From the NCBI RefSeq assembly GCF_050947335.1, contig NC_134988.1:9300001-9364000 (forward strand): a DNA stretch of 64,000 nt, written 5' to 3'. Below, piece by piece: positions 49,794 through 60,921 of this stretch. The translations under genes and the position numbers were made by a program. Within the stretch, counting starts at the first letter, position 1. Every line of letters begins with the position of its first letter. This DNA is from Megachile rotundata. Its lineage: Eukaryota; Arthropoda; Insecta; Hymenoptera; Megachilidae. The notes beneath the pieces are model-generated. The model saw only the letters and a list, made by a program, of their open reading frames with translations, made no database searches and was not told where the DNA came from.

Positions 49794-49936
49794 GTATCCC
49801 AAAAATCCACCTACGTTGAAGCCAACCTAACTAACCAAAAAAGAAAAGAAAAAAAGAAAATGAATCACCCCTTGAATCTAGCCCCTAAACTGTTGTCCTT
49901 GTAGTCATTATAGTTGCGAGGAGGAGCGAAGACCAT

Positions 49937-50049
49937 CTGGATAGCGAAGTGACCCGTTTCTTCGTTCACGACTTTCAATTTTTTCGAACAAAATTTTTAA
50001 TCGATCTTTTGATTTTTTTGGAAAAAACGGGTCAACGATTGCTATCCAG
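49937..50049 (+). promoter_or_regulatory. two-part intronic RNA stem-loop downstream of slo alternative exon 2
   Basis: Outer stem CTGGATAGC (49937-49945) pairs perfectly with GCTATCCAG (50041-50049). After a small internal loop, GACCCGTTTCTTC (49951-49963) pairs with GAAAAAACGGGTC (50021-50033), 12 of 13 bases. The loop between is AT-rich. It begins 144 nt after the exon donor. Two stems in register, 9 and 13 bp, are unlikely by chance; a role in exon choice is inferred from the location. Confidence 0.65.
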
Positions 50050-51264
50050 AGTTATTCTCTGACTAGCGTATATATATATATCCCCACCCCGAACCCCCCT
50101 TGATCCGTAACTGTTAGAAAAGATGGCATCCCGATTTCTGGACCACCACCCCTCTTTTTACCATTTCTCTCACCGTTTATTTATATAAAGTACCTTGTGC
50201 TGACTCTCACCGCTTTTCTTACCCACTTTTTACCAGTTAGCAAATATATATATATATATACTTCTTGGTAACATGTGCTGGTATGCTTGAACTTCTGTAA
50301 AAAGGAAATATACACATACGAGTTTTATTCTTATATACACACATGTTTATACACACTATATATATAGTAGATGAGATCAATATATTACCGTTGCATCTCT
50401 ATCTTTCTCTATTTTTTTTCTGGTTTTATATATATATTATATATATACATAGTAACGTATTGCCTCACAGCACGGTCTCGAAACGTAGCTTGTTTACCTC
50501 ACGATTTGTTTAAACAGTTTTTTTTTTCTTTGTCATCTCGGATTCCGTCGAGGCAATATTACATGAAATTTTTCGATTATATTTCTTTCACTTTCGCCTT
50601 TTTTTGTCGGGCAACCCTTCTGCTTTTTGGTCGAGGTTATAGACTGTTGGTTGCTTCGGCACTTAACATTTGTACACGTGCAGAAATACTTTTTTCACGG
50701 TTTTGTTCTGGTTTGGACAAGCAAAATTTTTGCTTTTGTTTTTCCGAAAAATTCTGTGTACCTTACTGGGATTTCTTTAGTGGTGTATTTGTTTATTTTA
50801 AACACAGAACTGAATAAAAGTTTATTAATTTTTCAAGATCCCAGAATAACAGGTACAGAGGCTATTTTACATTGTTAGGTTTGAAAGTGTTACACTAATT
50901 TTTCTTCCACTGTATCATACATTTTTGATTATTTGTTCTACTGTACATAACTGTATAAACAATTTTCAACCATTTTCTGATTCGTTTTGTAATATACCTC
51001 ATACTGTTTCTAAGAATCACTTTTTAAGCTTAGTTGTGTAAATTGTACAGAATAAATCGTTTACTCATTGATAATCCTGAGAATTGTTATTAATAATGTA
51101 TGCAGTTATAAACCACTAAAGAAAAGTCGATAAGGTAAAATTTATCAGAGGAAAAAAGAGAGACTGTAAGTGTTTTCTAAGTAAGGATAGAGAAAATTGG
51201 TGGTAAAAGTGTTGAACATGCTCCATAGTACGAAATGTATAATTTTATTCTCTTTATAAGATGG
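50050..51264. repeat. intron with TA microsatellites
   Basis: TA runs at about 50068-50083, 50245-50262, 50355-50367 and 50427-50452. A T-rich 148-codon open frame at 50371-50817 has no recognisable domain and shows simple Phe/Ser/Tyr-rich composition, so it is not called a gene. Confidence 0.55.
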
Positions 51265-52085
51265 CAATATACATTGAATGTCGCAGAATGATGTGCTATG
51301 AAAGCTATAGATTGTGCATGCTAAAACGAGCCGAAAAGTTCTTTACCGTTTTGAAATCGGTTTATTAGTTCTCGAGATATGAGGGAGTAAATATTGAGCG
51401 TTTGAATTTCGCGCCAGAATGCTTGAAGTTCACGCGCCTGCGCAGACTGCTCACGTAACCGCGCTATCTACACTCTACACTCACATTTAAGGTATACACA
51501 GGTTAAGGGTAGAACTTTGCTATTCAGCTTTTGCATCGCCATTTTTTTCTTTTGCACATTTTGATATTCGAAATTATGAACAAAAGTTTCATTTATAATT
51601 ACTCATTCAATTTTTCTTTATATGTTTCATATTACTCATGAAAGTTACAGTGAAAGACACATCATTCTTGAAGTCTGAAAGGTGATCATAACTCTCAACG
51701 ACATGTTGTTTTATTTAAATACATATTATAAAATGTCATATTGTTACACTGAATTACAATGTATTGTATTATTTTTATAATTGTCAAAATTACCATCAGT
51801 GTAATAATATATTCATATAAATCTCTCATTGTTCAAATGTATTTATGTATCTACACATAACCGTTAACATGAACGTAAGTATGGTAGTCACGTGATCAGC
51901 CATCTGCGCAGGCAGAAATTTAAACACTTTGGCGCGAAATTTAAACACCTAATCTTTAATTCCATGTATTTCAGAAACTAAAAGACAGATTGAAAAGCTG
52001 TTAAGGACTTTTCAATTTGTTTTCTCATGAAGAATTTATATTTTTCATAATATACAATCATTTTAACATACTTTGTATATTATAC
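51265..52085. mobile_element. foldback element, older copy of a palindromic family
   Basis: The left arm (about 51265-51420) and right arm (about 51935-52085) are inverted relatives: CGAAAAGTTCTTTACCGTTT against (inverted) TGAAAAGTCCTTAACAGCTT, then AATTTCGCGCC in both. The same arms occur in the compact copy at 61313-61617. The middle here (51500-51890) is unique AT-rich sequence. Boundaries approximate. Confidence 0.68.
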
Positions 52086-53197
52086 AATACATTCTTAAAA
52101 AATATAATATAAATAATCGACACTTTTTTAGAACTTATCACTGTTTGACTGGGAGAGTATATACAGTTCTTTTTTCCTAGATCTTTTGACATAAAGTACC
52201 TCACTTTTGATTCGCCCGATGGTGTTGATCCATAAGTGATATATAATATTTATGTATATTGTTATGATTATTGATTTATTTGCAAATTAGTTAGGTTACA
52301 CACCAGTTGAATCTGGTAGATCCTATATAATCAATTACGAAGTAAATGATTAACAAAATTAAAAAGACACATCAAAATATATAATAGCTAAAGTTTTGAG
52401 CTTTAATTCTTGAATGTCGAAAGCCGTATCAATTATAACCCAAAGATTTGAAATATATAAATTAACAATTTTGTAACTATCAAATATTTATATATTACAT
52501 AAATAATATTAAAAATCTTGAAAATTAATAAAAAGAAAAATGTAAACTTAACCTCACTTAACCTCAAGTCAGTTAGGTGAGGTTAGCAAAAACCTAAGAG
52601 GTTAGGTTAGGGCTTCGACGTTTAAGAGTTAGGTTATGACATAACCTTTAAGTATAAAATTTATTCGTTAAAAACTGTAAAATTTAATTAAACAAAATGA
52701 TTATTATTTTTTGTAGTACAGTTACAAAATTATATTAATTAATCTCTCTACCAATATTCTCCATTACTACTTAGAAAAGTGTTACAGGCTGACTCGATTG
52801 TTTAAATTTATGTGTTTTGTTATTGTTACAAATATGTTCGTGTTACATTACGTAAAAACGCTTGTAACACTTACTGACAGGAATTTGGCACTTCGTTACG
52901 AATTTTTAATATCTTTTGTAACAGAGTTACAATTAATTTAATATTTTATTAACAATTGTTTAATCGCCTTAGGAATAATGTCTCTAACTATTATTTTTGA
53001 CTGAACAATTCTCCGATGAAACTAAAAATTTTAATCCAGGATGTTATTTAGAGTAGGATCCATATTGTCAATTTGAATAACCTTGATGTATGCTGTGAAG
53101 GTCAATTTTTATAAAACATAATTCATAACTAATATTATCATGCCTGAGTGTAGTTTATCAAAATTATCCACTGTTCACTTTTTTATATTTCATGATA
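52086..53197. other. AT-rich intron with a small TTAGG-type hairpin
   Basis: At about 52557-52586 TAACCTCACTTAACC and GTTAGGTGAGGTTA can pair. Nothing else recognised. Confidence 0.4.
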
Positions 53198-53352
53198 CAG
53201 TGGACTCCCGTTATATTGCCATAATCAGAAATGTAGTAGTGATAGATTTCTCAAACATGGAATATATTGTATTAATTAAAATACAGCAATTGTGTCACTA
53301 GTGTGCTTGATTGACTCATATGTAAAAGTGGCAATATAATGAGAGTGTACTG
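53198..53352. mobile_element. pogo/Tigger-like MITE, 155 bp
   Basis: Left end CAGTGGACTCCCGTTATATT, right end (inverted) CAGTACACTCTCATTATATT, with TA at 53196-53197 and 53353-53354. Inner bases TTGCCA/TGGCAA also pair. Confidence 0.87.
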
Positions 53353-53354
53353 TA

Positions 53355-54329
53355 ACTGAACCACCCTGTATAAAAGCTAAAATGTTTTTACATTTTTATA
53401 ATGATAATAATCTACAATAAAGTGCAATATAAATTCTAATCATTAACTCTTTATTTATTAAAAAATTTTACTGTTAGTGTTTATATAACAGTACACTAAC
53501 TGTTGCAGTCTATCTTTAAAATTAAAGTCAAGTAACTCTTGTACGTAAACTCACTCTCGATCTCCACAACATATATCAAAGCCATTAAAATTGACGAAGT
53601 AAATTCTACTCTACATAATTACCGAATTCCCTTTTTCTCATTCGCAGAACTATTTTGAAAAAAAATAACATTTTACATCATTTTTGGTAGCGAGTAACTT
53701 CTTAAAATAAAATAAGACAAGCAATAAAGAAACTACTTATTTTATATGGATAGATACTTAGGTTCTATTAGGAGTCACATTTTAACCCATTAGAACCTAA
53801 CTCTAGAATAAAACAACTAATCTTTCAATTTTCAAACACTGAATAATTTGTTGTTGAATTTACATTAAAAAAATAAATAAAAGAAAGTCACTAAAACAAT
53901 CAAAATAAAATAATGAAGCAAAGGTGAACTATAGTCCTCGTCACGAGAGAGTGTACCTCTCAGAGGACGAGTTTCGCGCATCCTTCTGCGCACGTCAGCT
54001 CCTATTGGTTCTAACACCGTAACCAAGGGTAACGCGCAAGCGCACTCGCGTTTATAATACACTGCGCACTTTTGTTGCGCCCGGGACGATTTCTCAGGAC
54101 CTACTATGTGTAATATTACTCTAGACTGCACATAGTAACAACATTGTTAATAGCACATAGATTTGGGGGGTAGAAAACCTTCGGGAGTAACGTGATAACC
54201 GATAATCCATAGCCACGCAACTCCTTATTCAAAAATGTTAAAAAGTAACTCGCAGGAAGCTGCGATGTACGAAAATCAGATTTGATGTTGGTAACTGGCG
54301 ATGATAGGCTTCCTTAGGGAAAATGGTGG
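53355..54329. repeat. intron with a GC-rich repeat block at 53965-54055
   Basis: CTTCTGCGCACGTCAGCTCC, CTATTGGTTCTAACAC and AACGCGCAAGCGCACTCG match the block at 41455-41545 with modest divergence, so it is a dispersed two-copy repeat. TTGGTT...AACCAA inside can form a hairpin. The rest is unique. Confidence 0.6.
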
Positions 54330-55030
54330 TATAGAAAGGTCCCACTCGCGTGTAAACGTTTATTAGATTTTCCCTAGCACTAGGTTTCCCTTTGTCTAAA
54401 TTTCCCCTGGATTAGTCCCTAGGTTTTTGGTGGACAACATTCGTCTTTGTTCTTAGCAAATATAGATGGATATTCTCTATGGATATAGCTGGATATTTTC
54501 CCTAGGTGGATATTTTCCTATGTTCACATTTAGATCTAGATTTTCTAGGTCTATTATTTTAGGTACAGGTCCCTCTAGGTCTAGGTTTCCTTAGGCATAG
54601 GTTTTCAGGGTTTCAAGGTTTCTTTTAGATCTACTAGTCTAGGTTTCCCTAGATTCTTCAAAATCTAAAATAATCGATGGAATCCTTTTCCCACCCTCAT
54701 TCCTAGGAAGCCCACATTTCACCTAGATCTAGGTTTCTTTAGTCCTAGGTTTCCCTCATGCCTAGGATTTCTCTAGATCTAGTTCCTTTAGGTTTAGGTC
54801 TACGTTTAGGTTCCTTTAGGTCTACAGTTCACCAGGTCTAGGTCTCCCTAGCTCTTCACTCGGTTTAGGATCCCAAATCTAGAATCGACCTTTTGACTAT
54901 CCCTGTTTCCCTAGATCTAAATTTCTTAGGTCAAGATTTCTTTAAATTTTCCCCGGGGACTGTTCTCCCTAGATCTAGGTCCTCCCGACGTTTTTCCAAG
55001 ATCGGAGGCTCCACCTCCTTCTCCACCTAC
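54330..55030 (+). repeat. irregular minisatellite built on CCTAGGTTT and AGATCTAGGTTTCC
   Basis: CTAGGTTTCCCT, TAGATCTAGGTTT and TTTAGGTCTA recur irregularly for 700 bp; no fixed period. Confidence 0.8.
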
Positions 55031-57300
55031 TTAGGTCTACGTTGCACCCGAGTGTATATCCTCTCGTAACGAGGACTATATTCAAATATGTAATATTCTG
55101 GTCTAGTGGGTTAATTATACCAATCGCAACATAGATTCTTCGACGATCGTTGGATCATGCAGTAAGGCCCAGTGTAGCCGAGCAGCCTGTCTCCCACTGA
55201 TGAGCCAACGGGCACTCGCGGGCATTGATAAACAGTAGCCTCATTTTATATATAACTGATTATCATAATTGAGGGAATGGATTTGATATTCGTTCATATA
55301 CCTTACAGTTACTAACCGTGCCCTCCAGTGCCCCAGGAGCCTCTTCAGCCACTTGATCTGCCCACCAACGTATGTTTAACCTACAAAAGCATTCTAATGT
55401 TTCTGAAAAATGTGATCCGTAGAAAATAACCTCAAAGTACTATCTACCCAATCCCAGGTTATTTACCCAATCAGAGGATGTTGTCGCAGATAGAATCCTA
55501 GAATATTTGGATATTAAGTTTATTATCGAAAGGAAGTATCCTGAACGTAAATTTGTGTAATGAGGACAGCTCGGCTGCCCTGGGCCTGAGTCCAAATTGC
55601 CAGCAGAAGGGTGTGAAAGGAGGAGTCGTGAAGCAGCGGGTTACGGTGGTCACTGATACTTCTTTTATTTTTACCAAATTTGACACTTTCAAGTCCCACA
55701 AAAGTATCAGCGACCCGTGAACATTTTTGTTCTCTCTTTTTCTCTCTCTATCTCTCTCTCTATCTCTATCTATCTATCTATCTACCCTTTTTCTTCACGA
55801 ATTAAGTTTCTTGGTGGCATGCGTTAGTGGTCTGGCTAGTCTGTAGCTTTTTCGAAGATGACCAAAAACCCAACCGCGGAATGGCCTGTTAGAGGGGAAA
55901 CGGTTTCTTTCGTTCGATCCCGAAACGAAAGATGTGGAGCCCAACTGTCGGTTCTAATTTTTCTGTTAACATTTTTTTTTTTACTGGCTTGATACGAGAT
56001 ACTTGATTAATTAATTTTTTGGCACTTATAAACATTAGAGCGCCAGCAGTAGAGGGGGTGCAGGCGTAGGCACATGCGACTGCTCTCTAGGGATTTTGTT
56101 AGTAGAAATTGCACGTATAATATTGCGAGACACAAATTGCTGCATTTAAAACCCTTTAGCGTGGAACGGGCCTAACACGGAGAAGGCATACCGCCCAAAA
56201 TGATGGTGGTTAGGCTTTAACTGTGTTGGCATGATAATCATTACGAATAGAGATAACGAAGTTAGCATGATTTTATTCAGTATTTCGTGTATCCTCCAAC
56301 AGGTTAGATTAAAGGTATTCCGCGTTTGATTTTTATACCCTTTGTTGTTCATCTTATATTGCTTTTATACATATTTACACATACTTACAGACGTATGTAC
56401 ATGCACATACATTATACTTACAGTCTACAGGCTGTTTCATTTCTATTGACCACCTTGATGTTTTCTTTATTTTATCAACACCTTGATATACTCAAGGTCA
56501 AGTTCTTTTGAGGTTAACACGTTGATCTACGAAATTATATATACTTTTAATTTTTACTCATTTTTTTTTGTAAATTAAATTCTTTAATTTTATACAATTG
56601 AAATAAGTTTTCAAAGAATACGAATTTTATTTATTATTCAAAAGTGGGTTAAATAACGATAATTTCGATTGTAATTTTTTTATTAAATAGCACAATTTTT
56701 ATTAGTATTTCTAATGTCTTTCTTTGTAGAAATAAATAAAATAGTTTAGATTTAGTTTTTAAACATTTGGCAAAAGTTAATAGAAGTTATTAAGGATATT
56801 ATCAATTTTTGTCAATTTGATTCATTAATTTGTGATATTAGATTGTTAGGAAAATATTTCTTTACTTCTTTAATTATCTTATTAAATTAATTTTATTTTG
56901 TAGGTCATCACAGGATATTCGATTATGACAATCAACGTGTTAACTTAGAATCAGTTCTAATTTGTATACACAATTTTTGTATTATTTTCTTTTTTTCCAA
57001 TTTTATTTCTGAAACATCTTTACACTAATTTCCTTCCTAAGACGCAAATGGTGCGTCATTACTTACGCGTTGAAATTAGGGACGTGTTTTCGTATATTGT
57101 TAAATTAATCTTAATAATAATTATGAGCAAATATATAATTTTGATTGGAAAAGCAAAAATGGTTTTGAAATTTGAGAAACTATAACGTTGACCCTAAAAA
57201 TTGATTACGTTTGTTATTTCGAATTTTGTATTGTATCATTCAAAATAATGAAAATAATTGATGTGGTCACGTTAAATGAAATATCTTGTAAATATATGTA
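55031..57300. other. intron, candidate microexon at 55329-55369 and a TCTA microsatellite
   Basis: TACTAAC branch-like motif, pyrimidine-rich CCCTCCAG and a GTATGT donor frame a 41-nt segment at 55329-55369; its coding role is unproven. TCTCTATC/TCTA microsatellite at about 55735-55785. 55090-55700 is less AT-rich. No gene recognised. Confidence 0.35.
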
Positions 57301-58434
57301 CAGGGTGATTCAAAGTTAGTGTTACAGTTTGATAGTTATAGACATGATTCTAAATAAAAAAATATAAAAAATAAAAATGTTGTGATGTTATTTAAAGTAG
57401 ATGGTCCACAATGTAATTAATCTAAAGTTACATAAAATAAATTATTATTTATACAATGAATTTGATGAATACTAAAAATTGAATAATTGTTAAGGAACTC
57501 AATATTTATAGATCATTGATAACAGATAACTCAATGTTTATATAATTATTTTCATAAGTAACTCAATATTCGTAGAACATGATCAAAAGTAACTTAACTC
57601 ATTTCTCACAGAACATGCTATTTTTATAAATCAAAAGTAAATCACTGATGGAACACAACTGAGTTAATAAATCATATGTTGTATCATACACTATAACTGT
57701 GTTCTGTGACAAGTAACTCAATATATAAATGTTAAAAACAAAATTTTAGTTGATACAAAATTTTTCATTCAGAAGTAAATTTTTAATAACTTACCAATTC
57801 TCAGATCTTGAGTAACTCAATATGAATTGGTTAGTATTATATAACTTAGTATTTAAAAGAATCACAAATGACTCGATATGTAACTATTTTGAATAGAACA
57901 TTTGTTCATAAATTCTAAAGTAGCTTAATACTCAAAAATCACAATTATGTCGATAACTTAAAAATATAATATTTATAAATCATGAGTAACAGTATTTGAA
58001 TTTCGAGGATAGGACCAATGTTTGTGAGTCACATGTAACTTTATATGTAACTCAATATGTTACTCTATAGATTATTCAATATGTAATTCAATATGTAATT
58101 CAATATGTAACTCGATATGTAGCTCAATATGCTCCTCAGTACGTAATTCAATATGCTACTCAATACGTAACTCAATACGTAACTCAATATGCTATTCAAT
58201 ATGTAACTCAATACGTAACTCAATATGCTATTCAATATGTAACTCAATACGTAACTCGATACGTAACTCAATATGCAACTCAATATATAACTCACACGTA
58301 ACTCAATATGCAACTCATTGATATCAAAAAGTAACTCATTGAACTCAGTATCCAAATATCGAGAACAAGTCTTACATTTCAAACTCAAAACGATAATCCA
58401 CCCAATTTTCTCACACTTATTTTGAATCACCTTG
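57301..58434. mobile_element. TA-flanked DNA element, CAGGGTGATTCAAA ends, enlarged by an internal array
   Basis: Left end CAGGGTGATTCAAAGTTAGT, right end (inverted) CAAGGTGATTCAAAATAAGT, with TA at 57299-57300 and 58435-58436. Length 1134 bp, most of it a 57480-58330 array of GTAACTCAATAT-type units. No transposase. Confidence 0.8.
57480..58330 (+). repeat. minisatellite GTAACTCAATATG, 13-14-bp unit
   Basis: Loose units from 57480, becoming a tight array at 58030-58320 (TATGTAACTCAATACGTAAC). The minus-strand open frame rich in LSYVLSYIL is a repeat artefact. Confidence 0.88.
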
Positions 58435-58436
58435 TA

Positions 58437-60300
58437 CATACCTACCGCAATAATACCAAAATAATCAAAACAACGAAAAGAATTAAGTCGTTCAATAAAT
58501 AATTACAAACACAAACCGTTACAAATTCTCCGTACAACTCAATTGTTTCAAATAAATATGTATATACACATGAGCTATATATATCGCTTTTTGACCAAAG
58601 ATATAAATGATTAGCCTTCTCACTGTTTACCGTGAAACGCTATACTTCGTTCAGGCATATAGGTCGTTTAGTTTCAACCTCATCGAGAAACAGTCTCTCT
58701 CTCTCTTTCTCTCTCTCTCTCTTTCTCTCTCGCTTTTTATCTATCTATCTCTCCTCTCTCTGACACTCACATGCAAATACATATGCAATAATATATATAT
58801 ATAAAAAAAAAAGAAATTAAACATCATAGGCTTCATCATGATCACCGAACACGTAACATGTGTTAGTACGTGTATACGCGCACATGTACTCGCGTACGTG
58901 CGTGCGTGTGTGCACGTAAGCTTACATTCACACGGACATAAATCACCGAGCGGAAGGAAAGCGGATAAGAGATAATACACACGCATATAGATCAACACTA
59001 GCCCATGTCCCAAGAAACACTTTGTCTTTCAAATATTTCGCCAATTAAATAAAAGTAATTTGCAAATATTGTTACGTAATTACGCTCACAGACTTCGTTG
59101 CCGCAGACGCACCGCTTCTTTTTTTCTGAGAAATCTAGTCGTTCGAGATCGATCGCCTATTGGCCTTCTTACCAAAATTATTAATCTTCGGTTAATATTT
59201 AAACATTGGATGTTAGCAAGGGCCAATTGGCGATGTTAAAGAAATAAGTCGTTCGATATAACTCGTACCAGAATAAACCAGATATAGAATAGTGGATATG
59301 CTTTTTTTGTTTATAAGACAAGCGCTGATATGTTCGACTAATTAACAATTAATCGGACGCTAACATCGCTCGCTAACTGCTCTCTAATAGGATGACGATT
59401 CATTGTGCGGCAACGATCAATATTGTTAGGATTCATAAATTTGCAAATTTCTCTGGTATTCTTTATTGCGTTAGGTTCGAGACTCGAATTAAGATTTTTT
59501 TGGGAGTGCACGATCGCTAACTCATTGATTGCAAAAATTCATCATTTTGCAATTTTGTACAGTGCAAAAGAATAATTTTGTTCAAAATATTATGTTTACT
59601 TAATTATTTAGTTTGTTCAAATTTCGGTTGAAAATAGCTTTAACTGAGATCACAAGTTTTCTCTATTTTATTTTATTTTTTATCATGACTGAAACGTACA
59701 AAGATAAAAAATAAATTTGATGAAAAGCTATTGTAATTTGTACGTATATTTATAAATACTTTTAGAAATAACATAAAAATTGCTTTATTTATGAATTTCA
59801 AAAATAATTTTCATCTGAGTTAAACTTGAAATTAATATTAAAAATGTGTATATGTCGTATAAAATCTTTAGTATAAATTAAAATTAAACTTCATCCATAA
59901 AATGTTATAAAATATCTATTTTATTTAAGACCAGAAAAAATTAAAAATATTTGTTCTTCTTAAAATAAACTAAAATAGTGTAAAAAGTGGCCTTGGTTCC
60001 CAAAAGTCATTTTAATCCCACATTTTCAACCGCAATTTAAATTCAACTCAAAATACTTGAGCAAGCATAAACTTTGCGCAAAACTTATTCAAAGCTGCGT
60101 ATAACTTTGCAAAATGATTAATTTTTATTAACTTAATAATCACAAAGTTAGATGCAAATTGGTGAAACAATCGTCTGCTCCCTCCGTTAGACAAATGTTA
60201 TATATGTGTGTACTACCCCACCAAGAAGGTGTGAAAAGGATCGAGTTAGCCTCGGAAACTAATAAAGAGAAAGAATTCGCGTAAAAAAAAGGTTCACTGG
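58437..60300. repeat. AT-rich intron with a CT microsatellite (58690-58765)
   Basis: CTCTCTCTCTTTCTCTCTCT run followed by TCTATCTATCTCTCC. A purine-pyrimidine GTACGTGCGTGCGTGTGTGC tract is near 58893-58912. Nothing else recognised. Confidence 0.6.
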
Positions 60301-60314
60301 ACACAAATTACGAC

Positions 60315-60407
60315 CTACCTGCCCAATGGACTAGGTAGACGTGTCGGCACGTGTAGTTAGGCCTTAGGTGTAGGAGTGTAGGACCTAGGTGTAGGTAGCC
60401 TACCTAC
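60315..60407 (+). promoter_or_regulatory. cluster of hairpins upstream of slo alternative exon 3
   Basis: Three adjacent inverted repeats: CTACCT (60315-60320) with AGGTAG (60333-60338); ACGTG (60339-60343), loop TCGG, CACGT (60348-60352); and the near-perfect palindrome GTAGGTAGCCTACCTAC (60391-60407). The segment is GC-rich for the region and about 420 nt before the acceptor. Regulatory meaning is inferred. Confidence 0.45.
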
Positions 60408-60829
60408 CCCGCCCAATTACTTGGAACGTGTTCGTTTCCACGATTGATTGATTGTTCTTTAATGGGCCCGTGGCACGCATAGCGGTACAGCACTGTTAAT
60501 CCGTGTCTCTATGAGTGGCCGCGTCGCCCGCGTAGCGAAAGACTTTGACATCCGATCATGAGTGCAAATTTCCTCCCCCTCGCCACTTCAGAGAGAAAAA
60601 AAAACAACAACAAGCGATTAAAATGAGAGATACGATCACTGTACCACGCGTTTAGCGATCCACCTGGACCATAAAGACGTGACGCTACTGTTTACAAAAT
60701 TACACGATGGAGGCTTAAATAAGAATACAAACAAAAAAAAAAAATAAAGCAACCAACTGTTATCCCCCCCTCTGTCACACAAGTAATATTGATGCGAGTG
60801 TTGTGTTCTGTTCTATTCACGTGGTGTAG

Positions 60830-60921
60830 GCCATATTCGCCAGTTGTATCCCCGAGATAATTGACCTGATCGGGACGCGAAACAAGTATGGCGGCACTTT
60901 GAAGAACGAGCGAGGTCGCAG
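60830..60921 (+). CDS. slo: slowpoke alternative exon, copy 3: end of S6 and S6-RCK1 linker
   Basis: Partial CDS exon of 92 nt, third of three mutually exclusive paralogues. It encodes AIFASCIPEIIDLIGTRNKY, then GGTLKNERGR and two bases of the next Arg codon. Acceptor GGTGTAG, donor GTGAGA; phase 0 in, phase 2 out. This copy is closest to the form I remember as standard in Drosophila Slo (SCIPEIIDLIGT). It carries Cys before IPEI and a RNK triplet at the cytosolic end of S6, with a less basic linker (TLKNERGR) than the other two. The next constitutive exon, expected to open the RCK1 domain with HIVVCGH, was not found in the remaining 3 kb of the window. Confidence 0.94.

Noticed and set aside
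50371..50817. 148-codon frame on the + strand
   Set aside because: T-rich DNA giving Phe/Tyr/Ser/Cys-rich peptide without recognisable domain; starts in a TA microsatellite.
53036..53372. Possible CAGGGTG-type element around the MITE at 53198 (right end ACCACCCTGTATA)
   Set aside because: The only left-end candidate near 53036 (CCAGGATGTTATTT) pairs poorly with the right end.
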